Assembly (NCBI GenBank): GCA_937965895.1
Contig: CALCKS010000310.1
Location: 1-13,239, forward strand
Direction of reading: 5' to 3'
Source of the DNA: an uncultured Campylobacter sp.
GTDB taxonomy: Bacteria; Campylobacterota; Campylobacteria; Campylobacterales; Campylobacteraceae
DNA length: 13,239 nt
Positions within the stretch are counted from its first letter, which is position 1, and each line of letters starts with the position of its first letter. Position numbers and translations under genes: made by a program. The notes under the pieces are model-generated. The model did no database searches. It was given only the letters and a program-made list of their open reading frames with translations, and had not been told where the DNA came from. Below are positions 7,308 to 13,239 of this stretch, piece after piece.

Positions 7308-8992
7308 AGCGTCGCCCTGCCAACCGAGCACTTTTCGCCGTTGCAAAATAGCTCAAAGTAAAGCTTGCCGCCGCGTTTTTCAAAACAAACGCGGAGCAAA
7401 TCGCCAGGTCTAACGAATTTCATAAATTTTAAATTTTCCACCGCGCTGGCGCCGCTAACGTCGATACCGACGCCGCAAGCTAGCTCAAAGACGTAGTCAA
7501 GCTGCATAAATCCCGGCAGCAGCGGTAAATTTGGAAAATGGCTCTCGAAAATCTCAAGCCCTGCGTGCAGGGTAGCGCTAAATTCGTATTTTTGCGCTGA
7601 GTTTTCAAGCTGCTCGCCATCCCCCTCAAATTTAGCGCAGATATCGCTTGCATTATCCGCGCCGCAGTTTAAGCCGCTCGCTAAATTTTGGCCGCTTTTA
7701 TAAATTTGACCGCCGTAAATTTCGCCCGCCTCGTTTACGCGCCCGCCGCTCCAGACGGGTTTTGGGCTAGCAAATAGCGCGTTTTCAAATTCGCTTTTTT
7801 CAAATTTACCCTGCTGGTTTCGCGGCATTTTTTCCACGATTTTAAAGTATCGCACGCTGTTTTTAAACTCAAGCTTCAAAAGCTCTTTTAGCTCGGCCGC
7901 AACGCCTTTTTTGCCGATTTTTCTAAATTTTTTTAGCCCCTCGCCGTTAAGCTGTAAAAGCGCGGCGATACGTTTAAATTTCGGATGCGGCGCGCAGTAG
8001 CAGTCCGCGAGCAGGCCGCTTTCTAGCAGCTTTGCTTCGATACTCTCCAGGCTCACGCGCTTGTCGTTTAGCTTCACGATGCGGTCTATCCTGCCTTGTA
8101 GCGCGAGGCGTCCCTCGTCGATACTCGCCGCGTCGTTAGTCTGAAAAAACTCGCACCAAGGCGAGCTCACGTTTAGCGCGCCTCTATCGTCCAGTCCCGC
8201 GTCCACCGCACCAAACAGCCTAAGCTCGCACCCCTCGTCCCTAGCCACTATGCCCGTTTCCGTACTGCCGTAGATTTCGATGATCCGCGCATCGCAGATT
8301 CGGCCCAGCTCGTCTCTTAGCTCTTTTTTTAACGGCGAACCCGCGCTTACGATCCCGCTTAAGCCTTTTAGCGCGCTTGCAGCGGGGCTTTGAGCGAGAG
8401 TTCTAAGTAGCACCGGACTAGCGATAAATACGTGATTTACAAGGTCTAAACCCAAAATCGCCTCGGGGTAGTTTAGCTCGTCCGCGATGACGCGAGCGCC
8501 CAGCACTAGCGGCAAAAAGACCTTAAAGGTAAGTCCGAACATGTGCCTGTGCGAAACGCTCGAAAAAAAGGTATTTTGGCTACTAAAATTTAGCTCGCCC
8601 GCTAGATACTCGCTCTCTTTTATCATCTGCGCGAGCGTTTTTTCTATCATCTTGCTTTTGCCGCTTGAGCCTGAAGTTTGCAGGTAAAATTTAGCCTGCG
8701 GATCAAATTTAAGCCCCTTTGCGGGCTCCTTTGCAAGAAAATTTAAAAAATTTTCGTCGTTTACGGCGGTCAAATTTGGCTCATAAACCGGCTTTGCCAG
8801 CACGCAGGGCGCAGACCCAACCAAAAGCGAGCCGAAAAAAGCAGCGTAAAATTTAAACGCGTCGTCAATGTAAATTTGTAGCTCTTTTACGCCCCCTTTT
8901 TCTAAAAACGCGGCAAATCTAAGGCACGCGTCAAAGACGTCGCGAGAGTCGTCCGTAAATCTAAAATTTTTTAAATTTTCCTCAAAGCTCAT
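7304..8992 (-). CDS. AMP ligase fused to FabA-like dehydratase
   Basis: This 562-residue protein joins two activities. Residues 1 to about 410 are an adenylate-forming acyl/aryl ligase: P-loop LQTSGSSGKSK (104-114), YGSTETG (241-247), GRIDRIVKLNDKRV (300-313) and the C-terminal catalytic lysine in NQQGKF (Lys396). A poorly conserved linker (about 411-470) follows. The last 90 residues are a FabA/FabZ-type hotdog: SHFPNLPLLPGFMQLD, with His485 and Asp499. The 14-residue spacing and the use of Asp rather than Glu match FabA His70/Asp84. The ligase should activate an aryl or acyl starter and load it on one of the ACPs; the hotdog should dehydrate 3-hydroxyacyl-ACP intermediates. The two correspond to the neighbouring ApeH and ApeI functions as I recall them. 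ATG 8992 overlaps the preceding gene by 11 bp, and the 3' end touches the glycosyltransferase start. The starter identity cannot be read from sequence. Confidence 0.87.
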   Translation of the reverse strand: MSFEENLKNFRFTDDSRDVFDACLRFAAFLEKGGVKELQIYIDDAFKFYAAFFGSLLVGSAPCVLAKPVYEPNLTAVNDENFLNFLAKEPAKGLKFDPQAKFYLQTSGSSGKSKMIEKTLAQMIKESEYLAGELNFSSQNTFFSSVSHRHMFGLTFKVFLPLVLGARVIADELNYPEAILGLDLVNHVFIASPVLLRTLAQSPAASALKGLSGIVSAGSPLKKELRDELGRICDARIIEIYGSTETGIVARDEGCELRLFGAVDAGLDDRGALNVSSPWCEFFQTNDAASIDEGRLALQGRIDRIVKLNDKRVSLESIEAKLLESGLLADCYCAPHPKFKRIAALLQLNGEGLKKFRKIGKKGVAAELKELLKLEFKNSVRYFKIVEKMPRNQQGKFEKSEFENALFASPKPVWSGGRVNEAGEIYGGQIYKSGQNLASGLNCGADNASDICAKFEGDGEQLENSAQKYEFSATLHAGLEIFESHFPNLPLLPGFMQLDYVFELACGVGIDVSGASAVENLKFMKFVRPGDLLRVCFEKRGGKLYFELFCNGEKCSVGRATL

Positions 8993-9518
8993 TATTTTTT
9001 ATAAATCTCTTTCTAAACAAAATTTCCCCGAAAAATAGCGCCCCCATCAGCGCGTAAGAGACCGCGCCGCTATAAACGCTCCAGTAAAATTTATTCTCCA
9101 TCAAGGCTAGTGCAAGCGAGAGGGCGGCGTTAAAAACAAAAAAAGCGCACCAAATTTTGGTCAAATTTCGCGTATAAGCCACGCCTTTTTCGTCCAAATT
9201 TGGCTCTTTTAGTTTTGCTATTTTGGTGATGACGGCTTCGTTTTTTAAGCTAAAAGCAAAAAAAACCAAAAACGCCAAACTCGCCAAAACAGGGTAAAGA
9301 TACGCTAAAAATCCGCCTCTAAAAATCATACAAACTATGAAAAAAACGGCCGCCGCGATACTAAGCTTCCTCTCAAAACCGCTTGAATACGCCCCGCGCG
9401 CTATCCACAGCATAGCAAGCGCCCAAACGACCCAAAAGGCAAAATCACCCGCGAAAAATAGCGCAAACGGATAAAGGACGCTAACTACGCTTAGGGCGAT
9501 TTTAAGCTTGCTCGTCAA
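8982..9518 (-). CDS. Small multi-spanning membrane protein of the cluster
   Basis: The protein has 178 hydrophobic residues with about six membrane segments (roughly 7-23, 26-41, 51-67, 70-91, 120-140 and 146-167) and a basic C-terminal tail. The cytoplasmic-looking loop between segments four and five carries YTRNLTKIWC. It resembles the uncharacterised membrane protein found between the ACPs and the AMP ligase in APE-type clusters (COG4648-like, ApeG position) by memory and context. It contains no enzymatic motif that I recognise. The start is TTG 9518, overlapping the end of the second ACP gene by 17 bp; no better start is available downstream before the first helix. It may hold the soluble biosynthetic enzymes at the membrane or assist pigment transfer, but this is conjecture. 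Confidence 0.75.
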   Translation of the reverse strand: MTSKLKIALSVVSVLYPFALFFAGDFAFWVVWALAMLWIARGAYSSGFERKLSIAAAVFFIVCMIFRGGFLAYLYPVLASLAFLVFFAFSLKNEAVITKIAKLKEPNLDEKGVAYTRNLTKIWCAFFVFNAALSLALALMENKFYWSVYSGAVSYALMGALFFGEILFRKRFIKNNEL

Positions 9519-9753
9519 ATTTTTTAGCCACCGCGTTTACGATGTCTTCGAGCGTTTTTACGTTTTTAAAGTCTTCAGGCATCAATCGGTGGCCCGTTTT
9601 GCGCTTGATGTGGTCTATTAGGTCGATCGCGTCGATGCTATCTATCTGAAGATCCTCGTAGATACGCGTTTGCGGCGTGATTTTGGCCTCGTCGATCTCA
9701 AAAAGCTGCACGAGCGCGGACTTTAAAATCTCAAAAATTTCTTCCTGCTTCAT
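9502..9753 (-). CDS. Acyl carrier protein (second of two)
   Basis: This is an 83-residue acyl carrier protein. The phosphopantetheine attachment serine is Ser39 in LQIDSIDAIDLI, the classic DS(I/L) motif before helix II, and the acidic four-helix pattern is as expected. It begins 2 nt after the stop of the first ACP gene and has AGGA about 7 nt before its ATG. It differs clearly from its neighbour in sequence (for example TGHRLMPEDFKNVKTLEDIV), so the two are not a recent duplication. APE systems use two ACPs (ApeE and ApeF in the naming I recall), which may separate starter loading from extension. Which role this one plays cannot be decided from sequence. Confidence 0.94.
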   Translation of the reverse strand: MKQEEIFEILKSALVQLFEIDEAKITPQTRIYEDLQIDSIDAIDLIDHIKRKTGHRLMPEDFKNVKTLEDIVNAVAKKFDEQA

Positions 9754-9755
9754 CG

Positions 9756-10013
9756 TTATTTCCTGTTTTCAAAGATATATTGCGCGAGGCTTTTTACGCT
9801 GTAAAAAATCTCTTTTAAATTTGCCGTTTTAGAGTCAAGTACCAAACCGTAGCTTTTTTGTACCGCAAGGCCAAGCTCGAGCGCATCGACGCTATCAAGA
9901 CCTAGCCCCTCGTTAAAAAGCGGCGCGTTCTCGTCGATATCGCTTGGTTTCATATCCTCTAAATTTAAGCTCTTTATGATGAGCTCTTTTATCTCATCTA
10001 TTAGTTCGTTCAT
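9756..10013 (-). CDS. Acyl carrier protein (first of two)
   Basis: This is an 85-residue acyl carrier protein with the phosphopantetheine serine at Ser41 in LGLDSVDALELGLAV. The N-terminal part MNELIDEIKELIIKSLNLE forms the expected first helix, followed by the PSDIDENAPLF loop. The ATG overlaps the stop of the preceding acyltransferase gene as ATGA, so translation is probably coupled. The motif and the surrounding biosynthetic genes make a dedicated secondary-metabolite ACP more likely than the housekeeping fatty-acid ACP. Confidence 0.94.
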   Translation of the reverse strand: MNELIDEIKELIIKSLNLEDMKPSDIDENAPLFNEGLGLDSVDALELGLAVQKSYGLVLDSKTANLKEIFYSVKSLAQYIFENRK

Positions 10014-10762
10014 TGTTTAAACTCCTTTGTATAATTTTCGCTGATAAAAGCGTGCAGCTCTCTGGCTCTGATCGGGTTTGGTCTATCCGCGCAAAACCCG
10101 TCCAAATTTAGCCTAAAAAGCTCTTTGAACTCGTATTTTATCATAACGCTCGGGGTTTTGTACCAAGGCTCGTTTTTTTTGAGGCTGGGCGGATCCATTT
10201 TGATAGCGACGGCGACTAGCTGCTTTGCCGCATTTACCGCGATGTAGGCGGCTGCTTTGTGAAAGACTATCTCGCCCGCCGTGCGCGTGCCTTCTGGAAA
10301 TATTATCAAACTTTCGCCGCTCTTTAGGGCGTCCGCGCTTTTTTGCAAGAGCTCCTCGTTTGCGGTATTTAAGATATATCCGCATGATTTTATCGCGGGA
10401 GCTAAGAAGATATTTTTACCAAGGCCTGCCTTTACCACGCAGTTCGCGCGGCGGATGAGAGCTATCAAAAATACGACGTCTAAAAGCGACGGGTGGTTTG
10501 CGATGATTATCTGCGAGGCGGTGCCAAGCTCTGAAGGAAGGTTGATTTTAGTGCGCTGATAGCCGCAAATTTGCGTAGAAAATATAAAAAATCTCCAAGC
10601 CAGACGCACCAGATCGCGGCAAAAATTTCGGATAAATTTAAATTTATAAAGCCCAAGAAGCGCAACCGGAACAAAGATCAAATTTCCAAGCGCGCAAATG
10701 AGTCCAAATAGCGCGAAATTCGCCCCGACGATGAAAATTTTAAACCCGTGACGAGGGCTCAT
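10010..10762 (-). CDS. 1-acylglycerol-3-phosphate acyltransferase-like protein (PlsC family)
   Basis: This is a PlsC/LPLAT-family acyltransferase, 250 residues from the start chosen. It has an N-terminal hydrophobic region (about 9-40) that should anchor it in the membrane, the catalytic NHPSLLD (89-95, the NHX4D motif) and the substrate-binding FPEGTR (155-160). The reading frame could start 32 codons earlier at 10858, but that would overlap the upstream gene by about 120 bp. ATG 10762 has GGTGGG just upstream, leaves only a 23-bp overlap and places the membrane helix at the N-terminus. It overlaps the first ACP gene by 4 bp. It probably transfers an acyl or polyene chain from ACP to a lipid or glycolipid acceptor (ApeD-type position). 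A housekeeping PlsC role is less likely given the location inside the cluster. Confidence 0.87.
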   Translation of the reverse strand: MSPRHGFKIFIVGANFALFGLICALGNLIFVPVALLGLYKFKFIRNFCRDLVRLAWRFFIFSTQICGYQRTKINLPSELGTASQIIIANHPSLLDVVFLIALIRRANCVVKAGLGKNIFLAPAIKSCGYILNTANEELLQKSADALKSGESLIIFPEGTRTAGEIVFHKAAAYIAVNAAKQLVAVAIKMDPPSLKKNEPWYKTPSVMIKYEFKELFRLNLDGFCADRPNPIRARELHAFISENYTKEFKQ

Positions 10763-11420
10763 AATCCCACCGCCAAGCGGAGTTTTTATCCGCGCTTTGC
10801 CAGGAGCATTTTTGCTTCGGATCAAAATTTTGCAGGAATTTAACAAGCAAATTTTCATCCGTTTTGCCGCTAATTTCGCTTTGCGATAGGCTCAAATTTT
10901 CGCCCTCGCTAACTAGCAAACAAACCATACAAGAGGGCGCAGACTCGTCAAAATACTCCTGCGAAATGCTCTCGTGATAGGCTAAAACCAGAGCGTTTTT
11001 GGCTCCGCTTTTTAGCATCAGATGTGCCTGCACCAAAGCGTACTCTAGCGGCGCGTATGCCGAAACGGCGGAGATTTCGCTACGATTTTTGAAATTTATC
11101 GCTAAAAGCGAGGAAAGTGCGTTGTGAACCGAGAGCGAAAACGAGGTCGGCGAGATAAGTTCGCCGTGAGCTAGCGTATTTTGCAGCTCAAAACAGCGAT
11201 TTATCTCCCCTTCGTACGAACTAAACACGATAGGCATATCAAGCGGCGCAATGTTTTTGGTTAGGTCAAAGGCGCATTTTGCCGCGCGGCTAAGTCTGCG
11301 GCGCTCAAGCGGAGGCACGTGCGAGACGTCAAGCTCCCTCTCGTATGCCGCCAGCTTCGCGTCCTGCGCGCCGTTAAAAACAACTGCGTCGAAAAAATCG
11401 AGTTTAAAATTTAGCCTCAT
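10740..11420 (-). CDS. Ketosynthase-like protein without active-site Cys (chain-length-factor type)
   Basis: The protein has 226 residues and resembles the N-terminal half of beta-ketoacyl synthases (the Ketoacyl-synt_2, PF13723, type by pattern). Landmarks are VFSSYEGEINRC (65-76), ISPTSFSLSVHNALSSLLAI (89-108) and ISAVSAYAPLEYALVQAHLMLKSGAKNALVLAYHE (116-150). When the last segment is laid against the ketosynthase encoded upstream, whose nucleophile is in SACTSGS, the Cys position falls at about Tyr122 and no Cys is nearby. The C-terminal thiolase half with its His residues is absent. It is therefore probably not an active condensing enzyme but a partner subunit, as proposed for the KS/chain-length-factor pair of APE biosynthesis (ApeC-type position). 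The partner would be the upstream ketosynthase or another outside the window. It starts 15 nt after the preceding gene. Confidence 0.82.
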   Translation of the reverse strand: MRLNFKLDFFDAVVFNGAQDAKLAAYERELDVSHVPPLERRRLSRAAKCAFDLTKNIAPLDMPIVFSSYEGEINRCFELQNTLAHGELISPTSFSLSVHNALSSLLAINFKNRSEISAVSAYAPLEYALVQAHLMLKSGAKNALVLAYHESISQEYFDESAPSCMVCLLVSEGENLSLSQSEISGKTDENLLVKFLQNFDPKQKCSWQSADKNSAWRWDYEPSSRV

Positions 11421-11435
11421 TCGCCCATCTCGCTG

Positions 11436-11855
11436 TTATTTCGCGATATCGCCTTTTAGCGTTACGCCGGCCATCAAAGCACCGGCTCCGCACTGAAACT
11501 GCGTTTTGGAGTCAAAAGGCTGTTTTTTGTAGTAGCCGGTTAAATTTACCACCCTCGCGCCACCCTCTTGCACCGCGCGCTCTTGGAAAGTCTTTATCGC
11601 CGACAAAAACGCCCACTGGCACGCCTCTTTGTCGCTTTTGTTAAAGGCGTTGGTTTTTTTGTTTGCCATTAGGCCGCTTTTGATGATGCCGCCTTTCGTA
11701 CCAGAGCCGAAGCTTAGCTTGATGTTTGGATTTAGCACCTCTTTTGCCTTTGGCGAGCTTAGCGCCTCCTCGATCGAAAAGCTAAGCACGTCGTCGCGCG
11801 CGCTCAAATTTAAAGCCAAGGCGCAAACGCCCGCTAAAACTAATAATTTTTTCAT
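11436..11855 (-). CDS. Small exported protein with Cys pair, paralogue of its neighbour
   Basis: The protein has 139 residues with an evident signal peptide (MKKLLVLAGVCALALNLSA, cleavage near Ala19-Arg20). The mature protein is about 120 residues and has DDVLSFSIEEAL, NKKTNAFNKSDKEACQWAF and FQCGAGALMAGVTLKGD. Cys79 and Cys122 are 43 residues apart and probably form a disulfide. I recall similar short exported proteins in Vibrio and Shewanella relatives that databases misleadingly label excinuclease; there is no UvrA-like feature here. The downstream gene is the Cys-less ketosynthase-like protein. AAGGAG lies 5 nt before its ATG. It is related to the protein encoded just upstream, with identical Cys spacing. 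A periplasmic role with the pigment or its carrier is suggested only by location (possibly an ApeA/ApeB counterpart); no function is known to me. Confidence 0.82.
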   Translation of the reverse strand: MKKLLVLAGVCALALNLSARDDVLSFSIEEALSSPKAKEVLNPNIKLSFGSGTKGGIIKSGLMANKKTNAFNKSDKEACQWAFLSAIKTFQERAVQEGGARVVNLTGYYKKQPFDSKTQFQCGAGALMAGVTLKGDIAK

Positions 11856-11860
11856 CTTTT

Positions 11861-11866
11861 CTCCTT
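11861..11866 (-). promoter_or_regulatory. Strong ribosome binding site for the 139-residue exported protein
   Basis: AAGGAG reads on the minus strand, 5 nt before ATG 11855. It overlaps the stop region of the preceding gene. It is the best Shine-Dalgarno match in the biosynthetic operon and suggests that this small protein is translated efficiently. Confidence 0.75.
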
Positions 11867-12317
11867 ATTTTAAATTTGCTTTCAACGCCACCGCAGTCGC
11901 CATATTTCCGACTACGCATTGAAATTTATCCTTGCTGTCTAGCAGCTTGTCTTTAAAATTTCCTTGTATGTTCACGACGCTACTCTTGCCCGCGTTTTTC
12001 GCCGCCGTTTGCAGATCGACCAAAACCTTAACGAAAACGTATTCGCAAGACTCCTTGTAGTTATCCTCGCGCGGGTCTTTTACCGCATCGCCGAAACTAT
12101 CTTCCTCGACCGCGCGGTATTTGTTGCTACGCCTTTGCGATTTTACGGGTTCTAGCTCCTCGTCCGTCTGTTTAGAAAACTGCAAGCTTATATCTTTTAG
12201 CAGATATTTCTTTGCAAATTTAGACTCCAGCGCGCTTGCGATATCGTGCTCGTAAAACTCGTCCTTTGCCGCCGCAAAAGAGCAAATCAAAAGCAAAACG
12301 GCTAAAATTCGTTTCAT
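11865..12317 (-). CDS. Small exported protein with Cys pair (150 residues)
   Basis: The protein has 150 residues and starts with a signal peptide (MKRILAVLLLICSFAAA, likely cleaved near Ala17-Lys18). The mature part begins with EFYEHDIASALESKFAKKYL, then a charged, probably flexible segment (about 50-88, with QRRSNKYR and many acids), then a domain from about Glu89 to the end. That domain aligns with the protein encoded just downstream: both have C-x-n-F, LQ/FQ, VVN-(I/L), DSK-x-x-FQC, and a closing A-x-x-LK. Cys91 and Cys134 are again 43 residues apart, so a disulfide is likely. AAGG lies about 7 nt before ATG 12317. The gene sits 16 bp after the ketosynthase and 9 bp before its paralogue. 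Its function is unknown; an envelope role in pigment handling is inferred from place only. Confidence 0.8.
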   Translation of the reverse strand: MKRILAVLLLICSFAAAKDEFYEHDIASALESKFAKKYLLKDISLQFSKQTDEELEPVKSQRRSNKYRAVEEDSFGDAVKDPREDNYKESCEYVFVKVLVDLQTAAKNAGKSSVVNIQGNFKDKLLDSKDKFQCVVGNMATAVALKANLK

Positions 12318-12333
12318 ATTTTACCTTCAAATT

Positions 12334-13239
12334 TTAAATTCTTTTAAATATCAGCGATGTATTTACTCCGCCGAAAGCAAAGTTGTTGCTCATCACAAAG
12401 TCCGTATCTATCGCGGTTTGCTCGGTCAGGTAAAAAAGCGGCGCGCAGCTAGGATCGACGCGGGTCAAATTTATCGTAGGGAAAAATCTTTTCTCCCGCA
12501 TCATCATCACGCTAAATATCGCCTCCAAACCGCCGCAAGCTCCCAGCGTATGGCCGAGGTAGCTTTTTAGCGAGCTGATAGCGATCTTATCGCCAAAAAG
12601 CTCGTTTGTAGCGATACTTTCCGCGATGTCGCCCTGCTTAGTCGCCGTGGCGTGAGCATTTACGTAGCCGATCTTTTCTGGCGTTAAATTTGCGTCTTTT
12701 AAAGCTAGAGCCATCGCACCTTTCATCGTCGCGCTTTGCGGACGCGTGACGTGCGAGCCGTCGCAGTTTGAGCCAAAGCCTACGACCTCGGCGTAAATTT
12801 TAGCCCCGCGATTTACGGCGCTCTGCTCGCTTTCTAGTAAAAGCATCCCAGCACCCTCGCCCAGCACTAGCCCGTCACGCTCCTCGTCAAACGGAGTGGG
12901 CGAAATTTCAGGTGAGCCGTTTTTCACGCTAGTGGCGTAGAGCATGTCAAACACATATGCCTCGCTCGGACACAGCTCCTCTGCGCCGCCTGCCAGCATC
13001 ATGTCGATCTTGCCGCTTTTGATGCTCTCGTAGGCGTATCCGATCGCGTGCGAACCGCTCGTACAGGCCGAGGAGGTCGGGATGATGCGCCCTTTTATCG
13101 AGTAAAAAAGCGCGATATTTGCCGCCGTGGTGTGAGGCATCATCTTGATGTAGGTGTTGGCGTTACACTCGTTTTCGCCGCGCTCTAGCAGCTTTGCCAT
13201 CGCTAGTATCGACTCGGTGCTACCCGTAGACGAGCCGCA
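12334..13239 (-). CDS. Beta-ketoacyl-ACP synthase, FabF-like (5' end outside window)
   Basis: This condensing enzyme has the FabF/KAS II fold. 301 residues are visible, and the frame stays open to the last base (13 residues beyond the Met at 13200), so the gene starts outside the window and about 100 N-terminal residues are missing. The catalytic set is complete: nucleophile Cys59 in TSSACTSGSHA, first His196 in VNAHATATKQGD, Lys225 and second His230 in SLKSYLGHTLGA, and NNFAFGGVN near the C-terminus. FabF proteins usually read NAHGTST at the first His; here it is NAHATAT, a divergence that fits a specialised clade. It is expected to extend the polyene chain by decarboxylative condensation of malonyl-ACP, perhaps with the Cys-less partner encoded downstream. 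It is an ApeO- or ApeR-type enzyme, but I cannot say which. The stop is followed after 16 bp by the first exported protein gene. Confidence 0.92.
   Translation of the reverse strand, partial: CGSSTGSTESILAMAKLLERGENECNANTYIKMMPHTTAANIALFYSIKGRIIPTSSACTSGSHAIGYAYESIKSGKIDMMLAGGAEELCPSEAYVFDMLYATSVKNGSPEISPTPFDEERDGLVLGEGAGMLLLESEQSAVNRGAKIYAEVVGFGSNCDGSHVTRPQSATMKGAMALALKDANLTPEKIGYVNAHATATKQGDIAESIATNELFGDKIAISSLKSYLGHTLGACGGLEAIFSVMMMREKRFFPTINLTRVDPSCAPLFYLTEQTAIDTDFVMSNNFAFGGVNTSLIFKRI

Noticed and set aside
16..9000. A metabolic link in which p-cresol released by ThiH supplies the aryl starter of the pigment.
   Set aside because: No enzyme that would oxidise p-cresol to 4-hydroxybenzoate is present, thiSGH has its own probable promoter, and neighbourhood alone is weak evidence.
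10113..10559. Three overlapping frames of 77-92 codons across the acyltransferase gene.
   Set aside because: The PlsC motifs NHPSLLD and FPEGTR lie in the other frame; the alternatives give Arg- or Ser-rich products without recognisable features.
10763..10858. An extra 32-residue N-terminus on the PlsC-type acyltransferase.
   Set aside because: It lies wholly inside the preceding gene, is polar before the membrane helix, and ATG 10762 has a ribosome binding site.
11436..12317. An excinuclease (UvrA-like) function for the two small exported proteins.
   Set aside because: They are 139 and 150 residues with signal peptides and no ATP-binding motifs, so the database label I recall for relatives cannot be right.
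1..13239. CRISPR array, tRNA or rRNA genes, insertion sequences, phage genes, toxin-antitoxin pairs.
   Set aside because: No regularly spaced repeats, RNA gene sequence, transposase or integrase motifs were found by reading both strands.

Overview
The window looks like chromosome of a Campylobacter-type epsilonproteobacterium, probably one of the higher-GC, mainly oral species. The grounds are the gene sequences, the very frequent AAATTT/TCAAATTTGA words, and compact operons with overlapping starts. The species is an inference. Every supported gene is on the minus strand, so transcription runs from base 13239 towards base 1.

Region 1 (about 13239 down to 2453) is one tightly packed operon of 13 genes. 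It resembles the aryl polyene (APE) / flexirubin family of membrane-bound yellow pigments made by a type II fatty-acid/polyketide-like system. In transcription order it holds a ketosynthase cut by the window edge, two small related exported proteins, a Cys-less ketosynthase-like protein (chain-length-factor type), a lysophospholipid-type acyltransferase, two acyl carrier proteins, a small multi-TM protein, an acyl/aryl-activating AMP ligase fused to a FabA-like hotdog dehydratase, a fused glycosyltransferase-acyltransferase, a hotdog thioesterase, a LolA-like periplasmic carrier and an MMPL/RND-type exporter. The sequence supports a complete logic: activate a starter acid, load it on an ACP, extend and dehydrate it, attach it to a lipid or sugar carrier, and move it across the envelope. 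The ketoreductase, any second dehydratase, the starter-making enzyme and the operon promoter are not in the window and may lie beyond base 13239. The product has not been shown; APE-like is a reading of gene content and order.

Region 2 (2367 down to 16) is a thiazole-branch thiamine gene set, thiS-thiG-thiH, preceded by a good TATAAT box just after the exporter gene. No thiF is present between thiS and thiG. A 227-bp gap separates thiG from thiH and carries a perfect 15-bp inverted repeat and seven AAATTT words. No tRNA, rRNA, CRISPR, insertion sequence or phage gene was seen, and no gene-free stretch exceeds 300 bp.

Several translation starts were moved from the longest reading frame because a Shine-Dalgarno sequence or a neighbouring stop codon favours a shorter one: thiG at 2171, the thioesterase at 5608, the glycosyltransferase-acyltransferase at 7307 and the acyltransferase at 10762.
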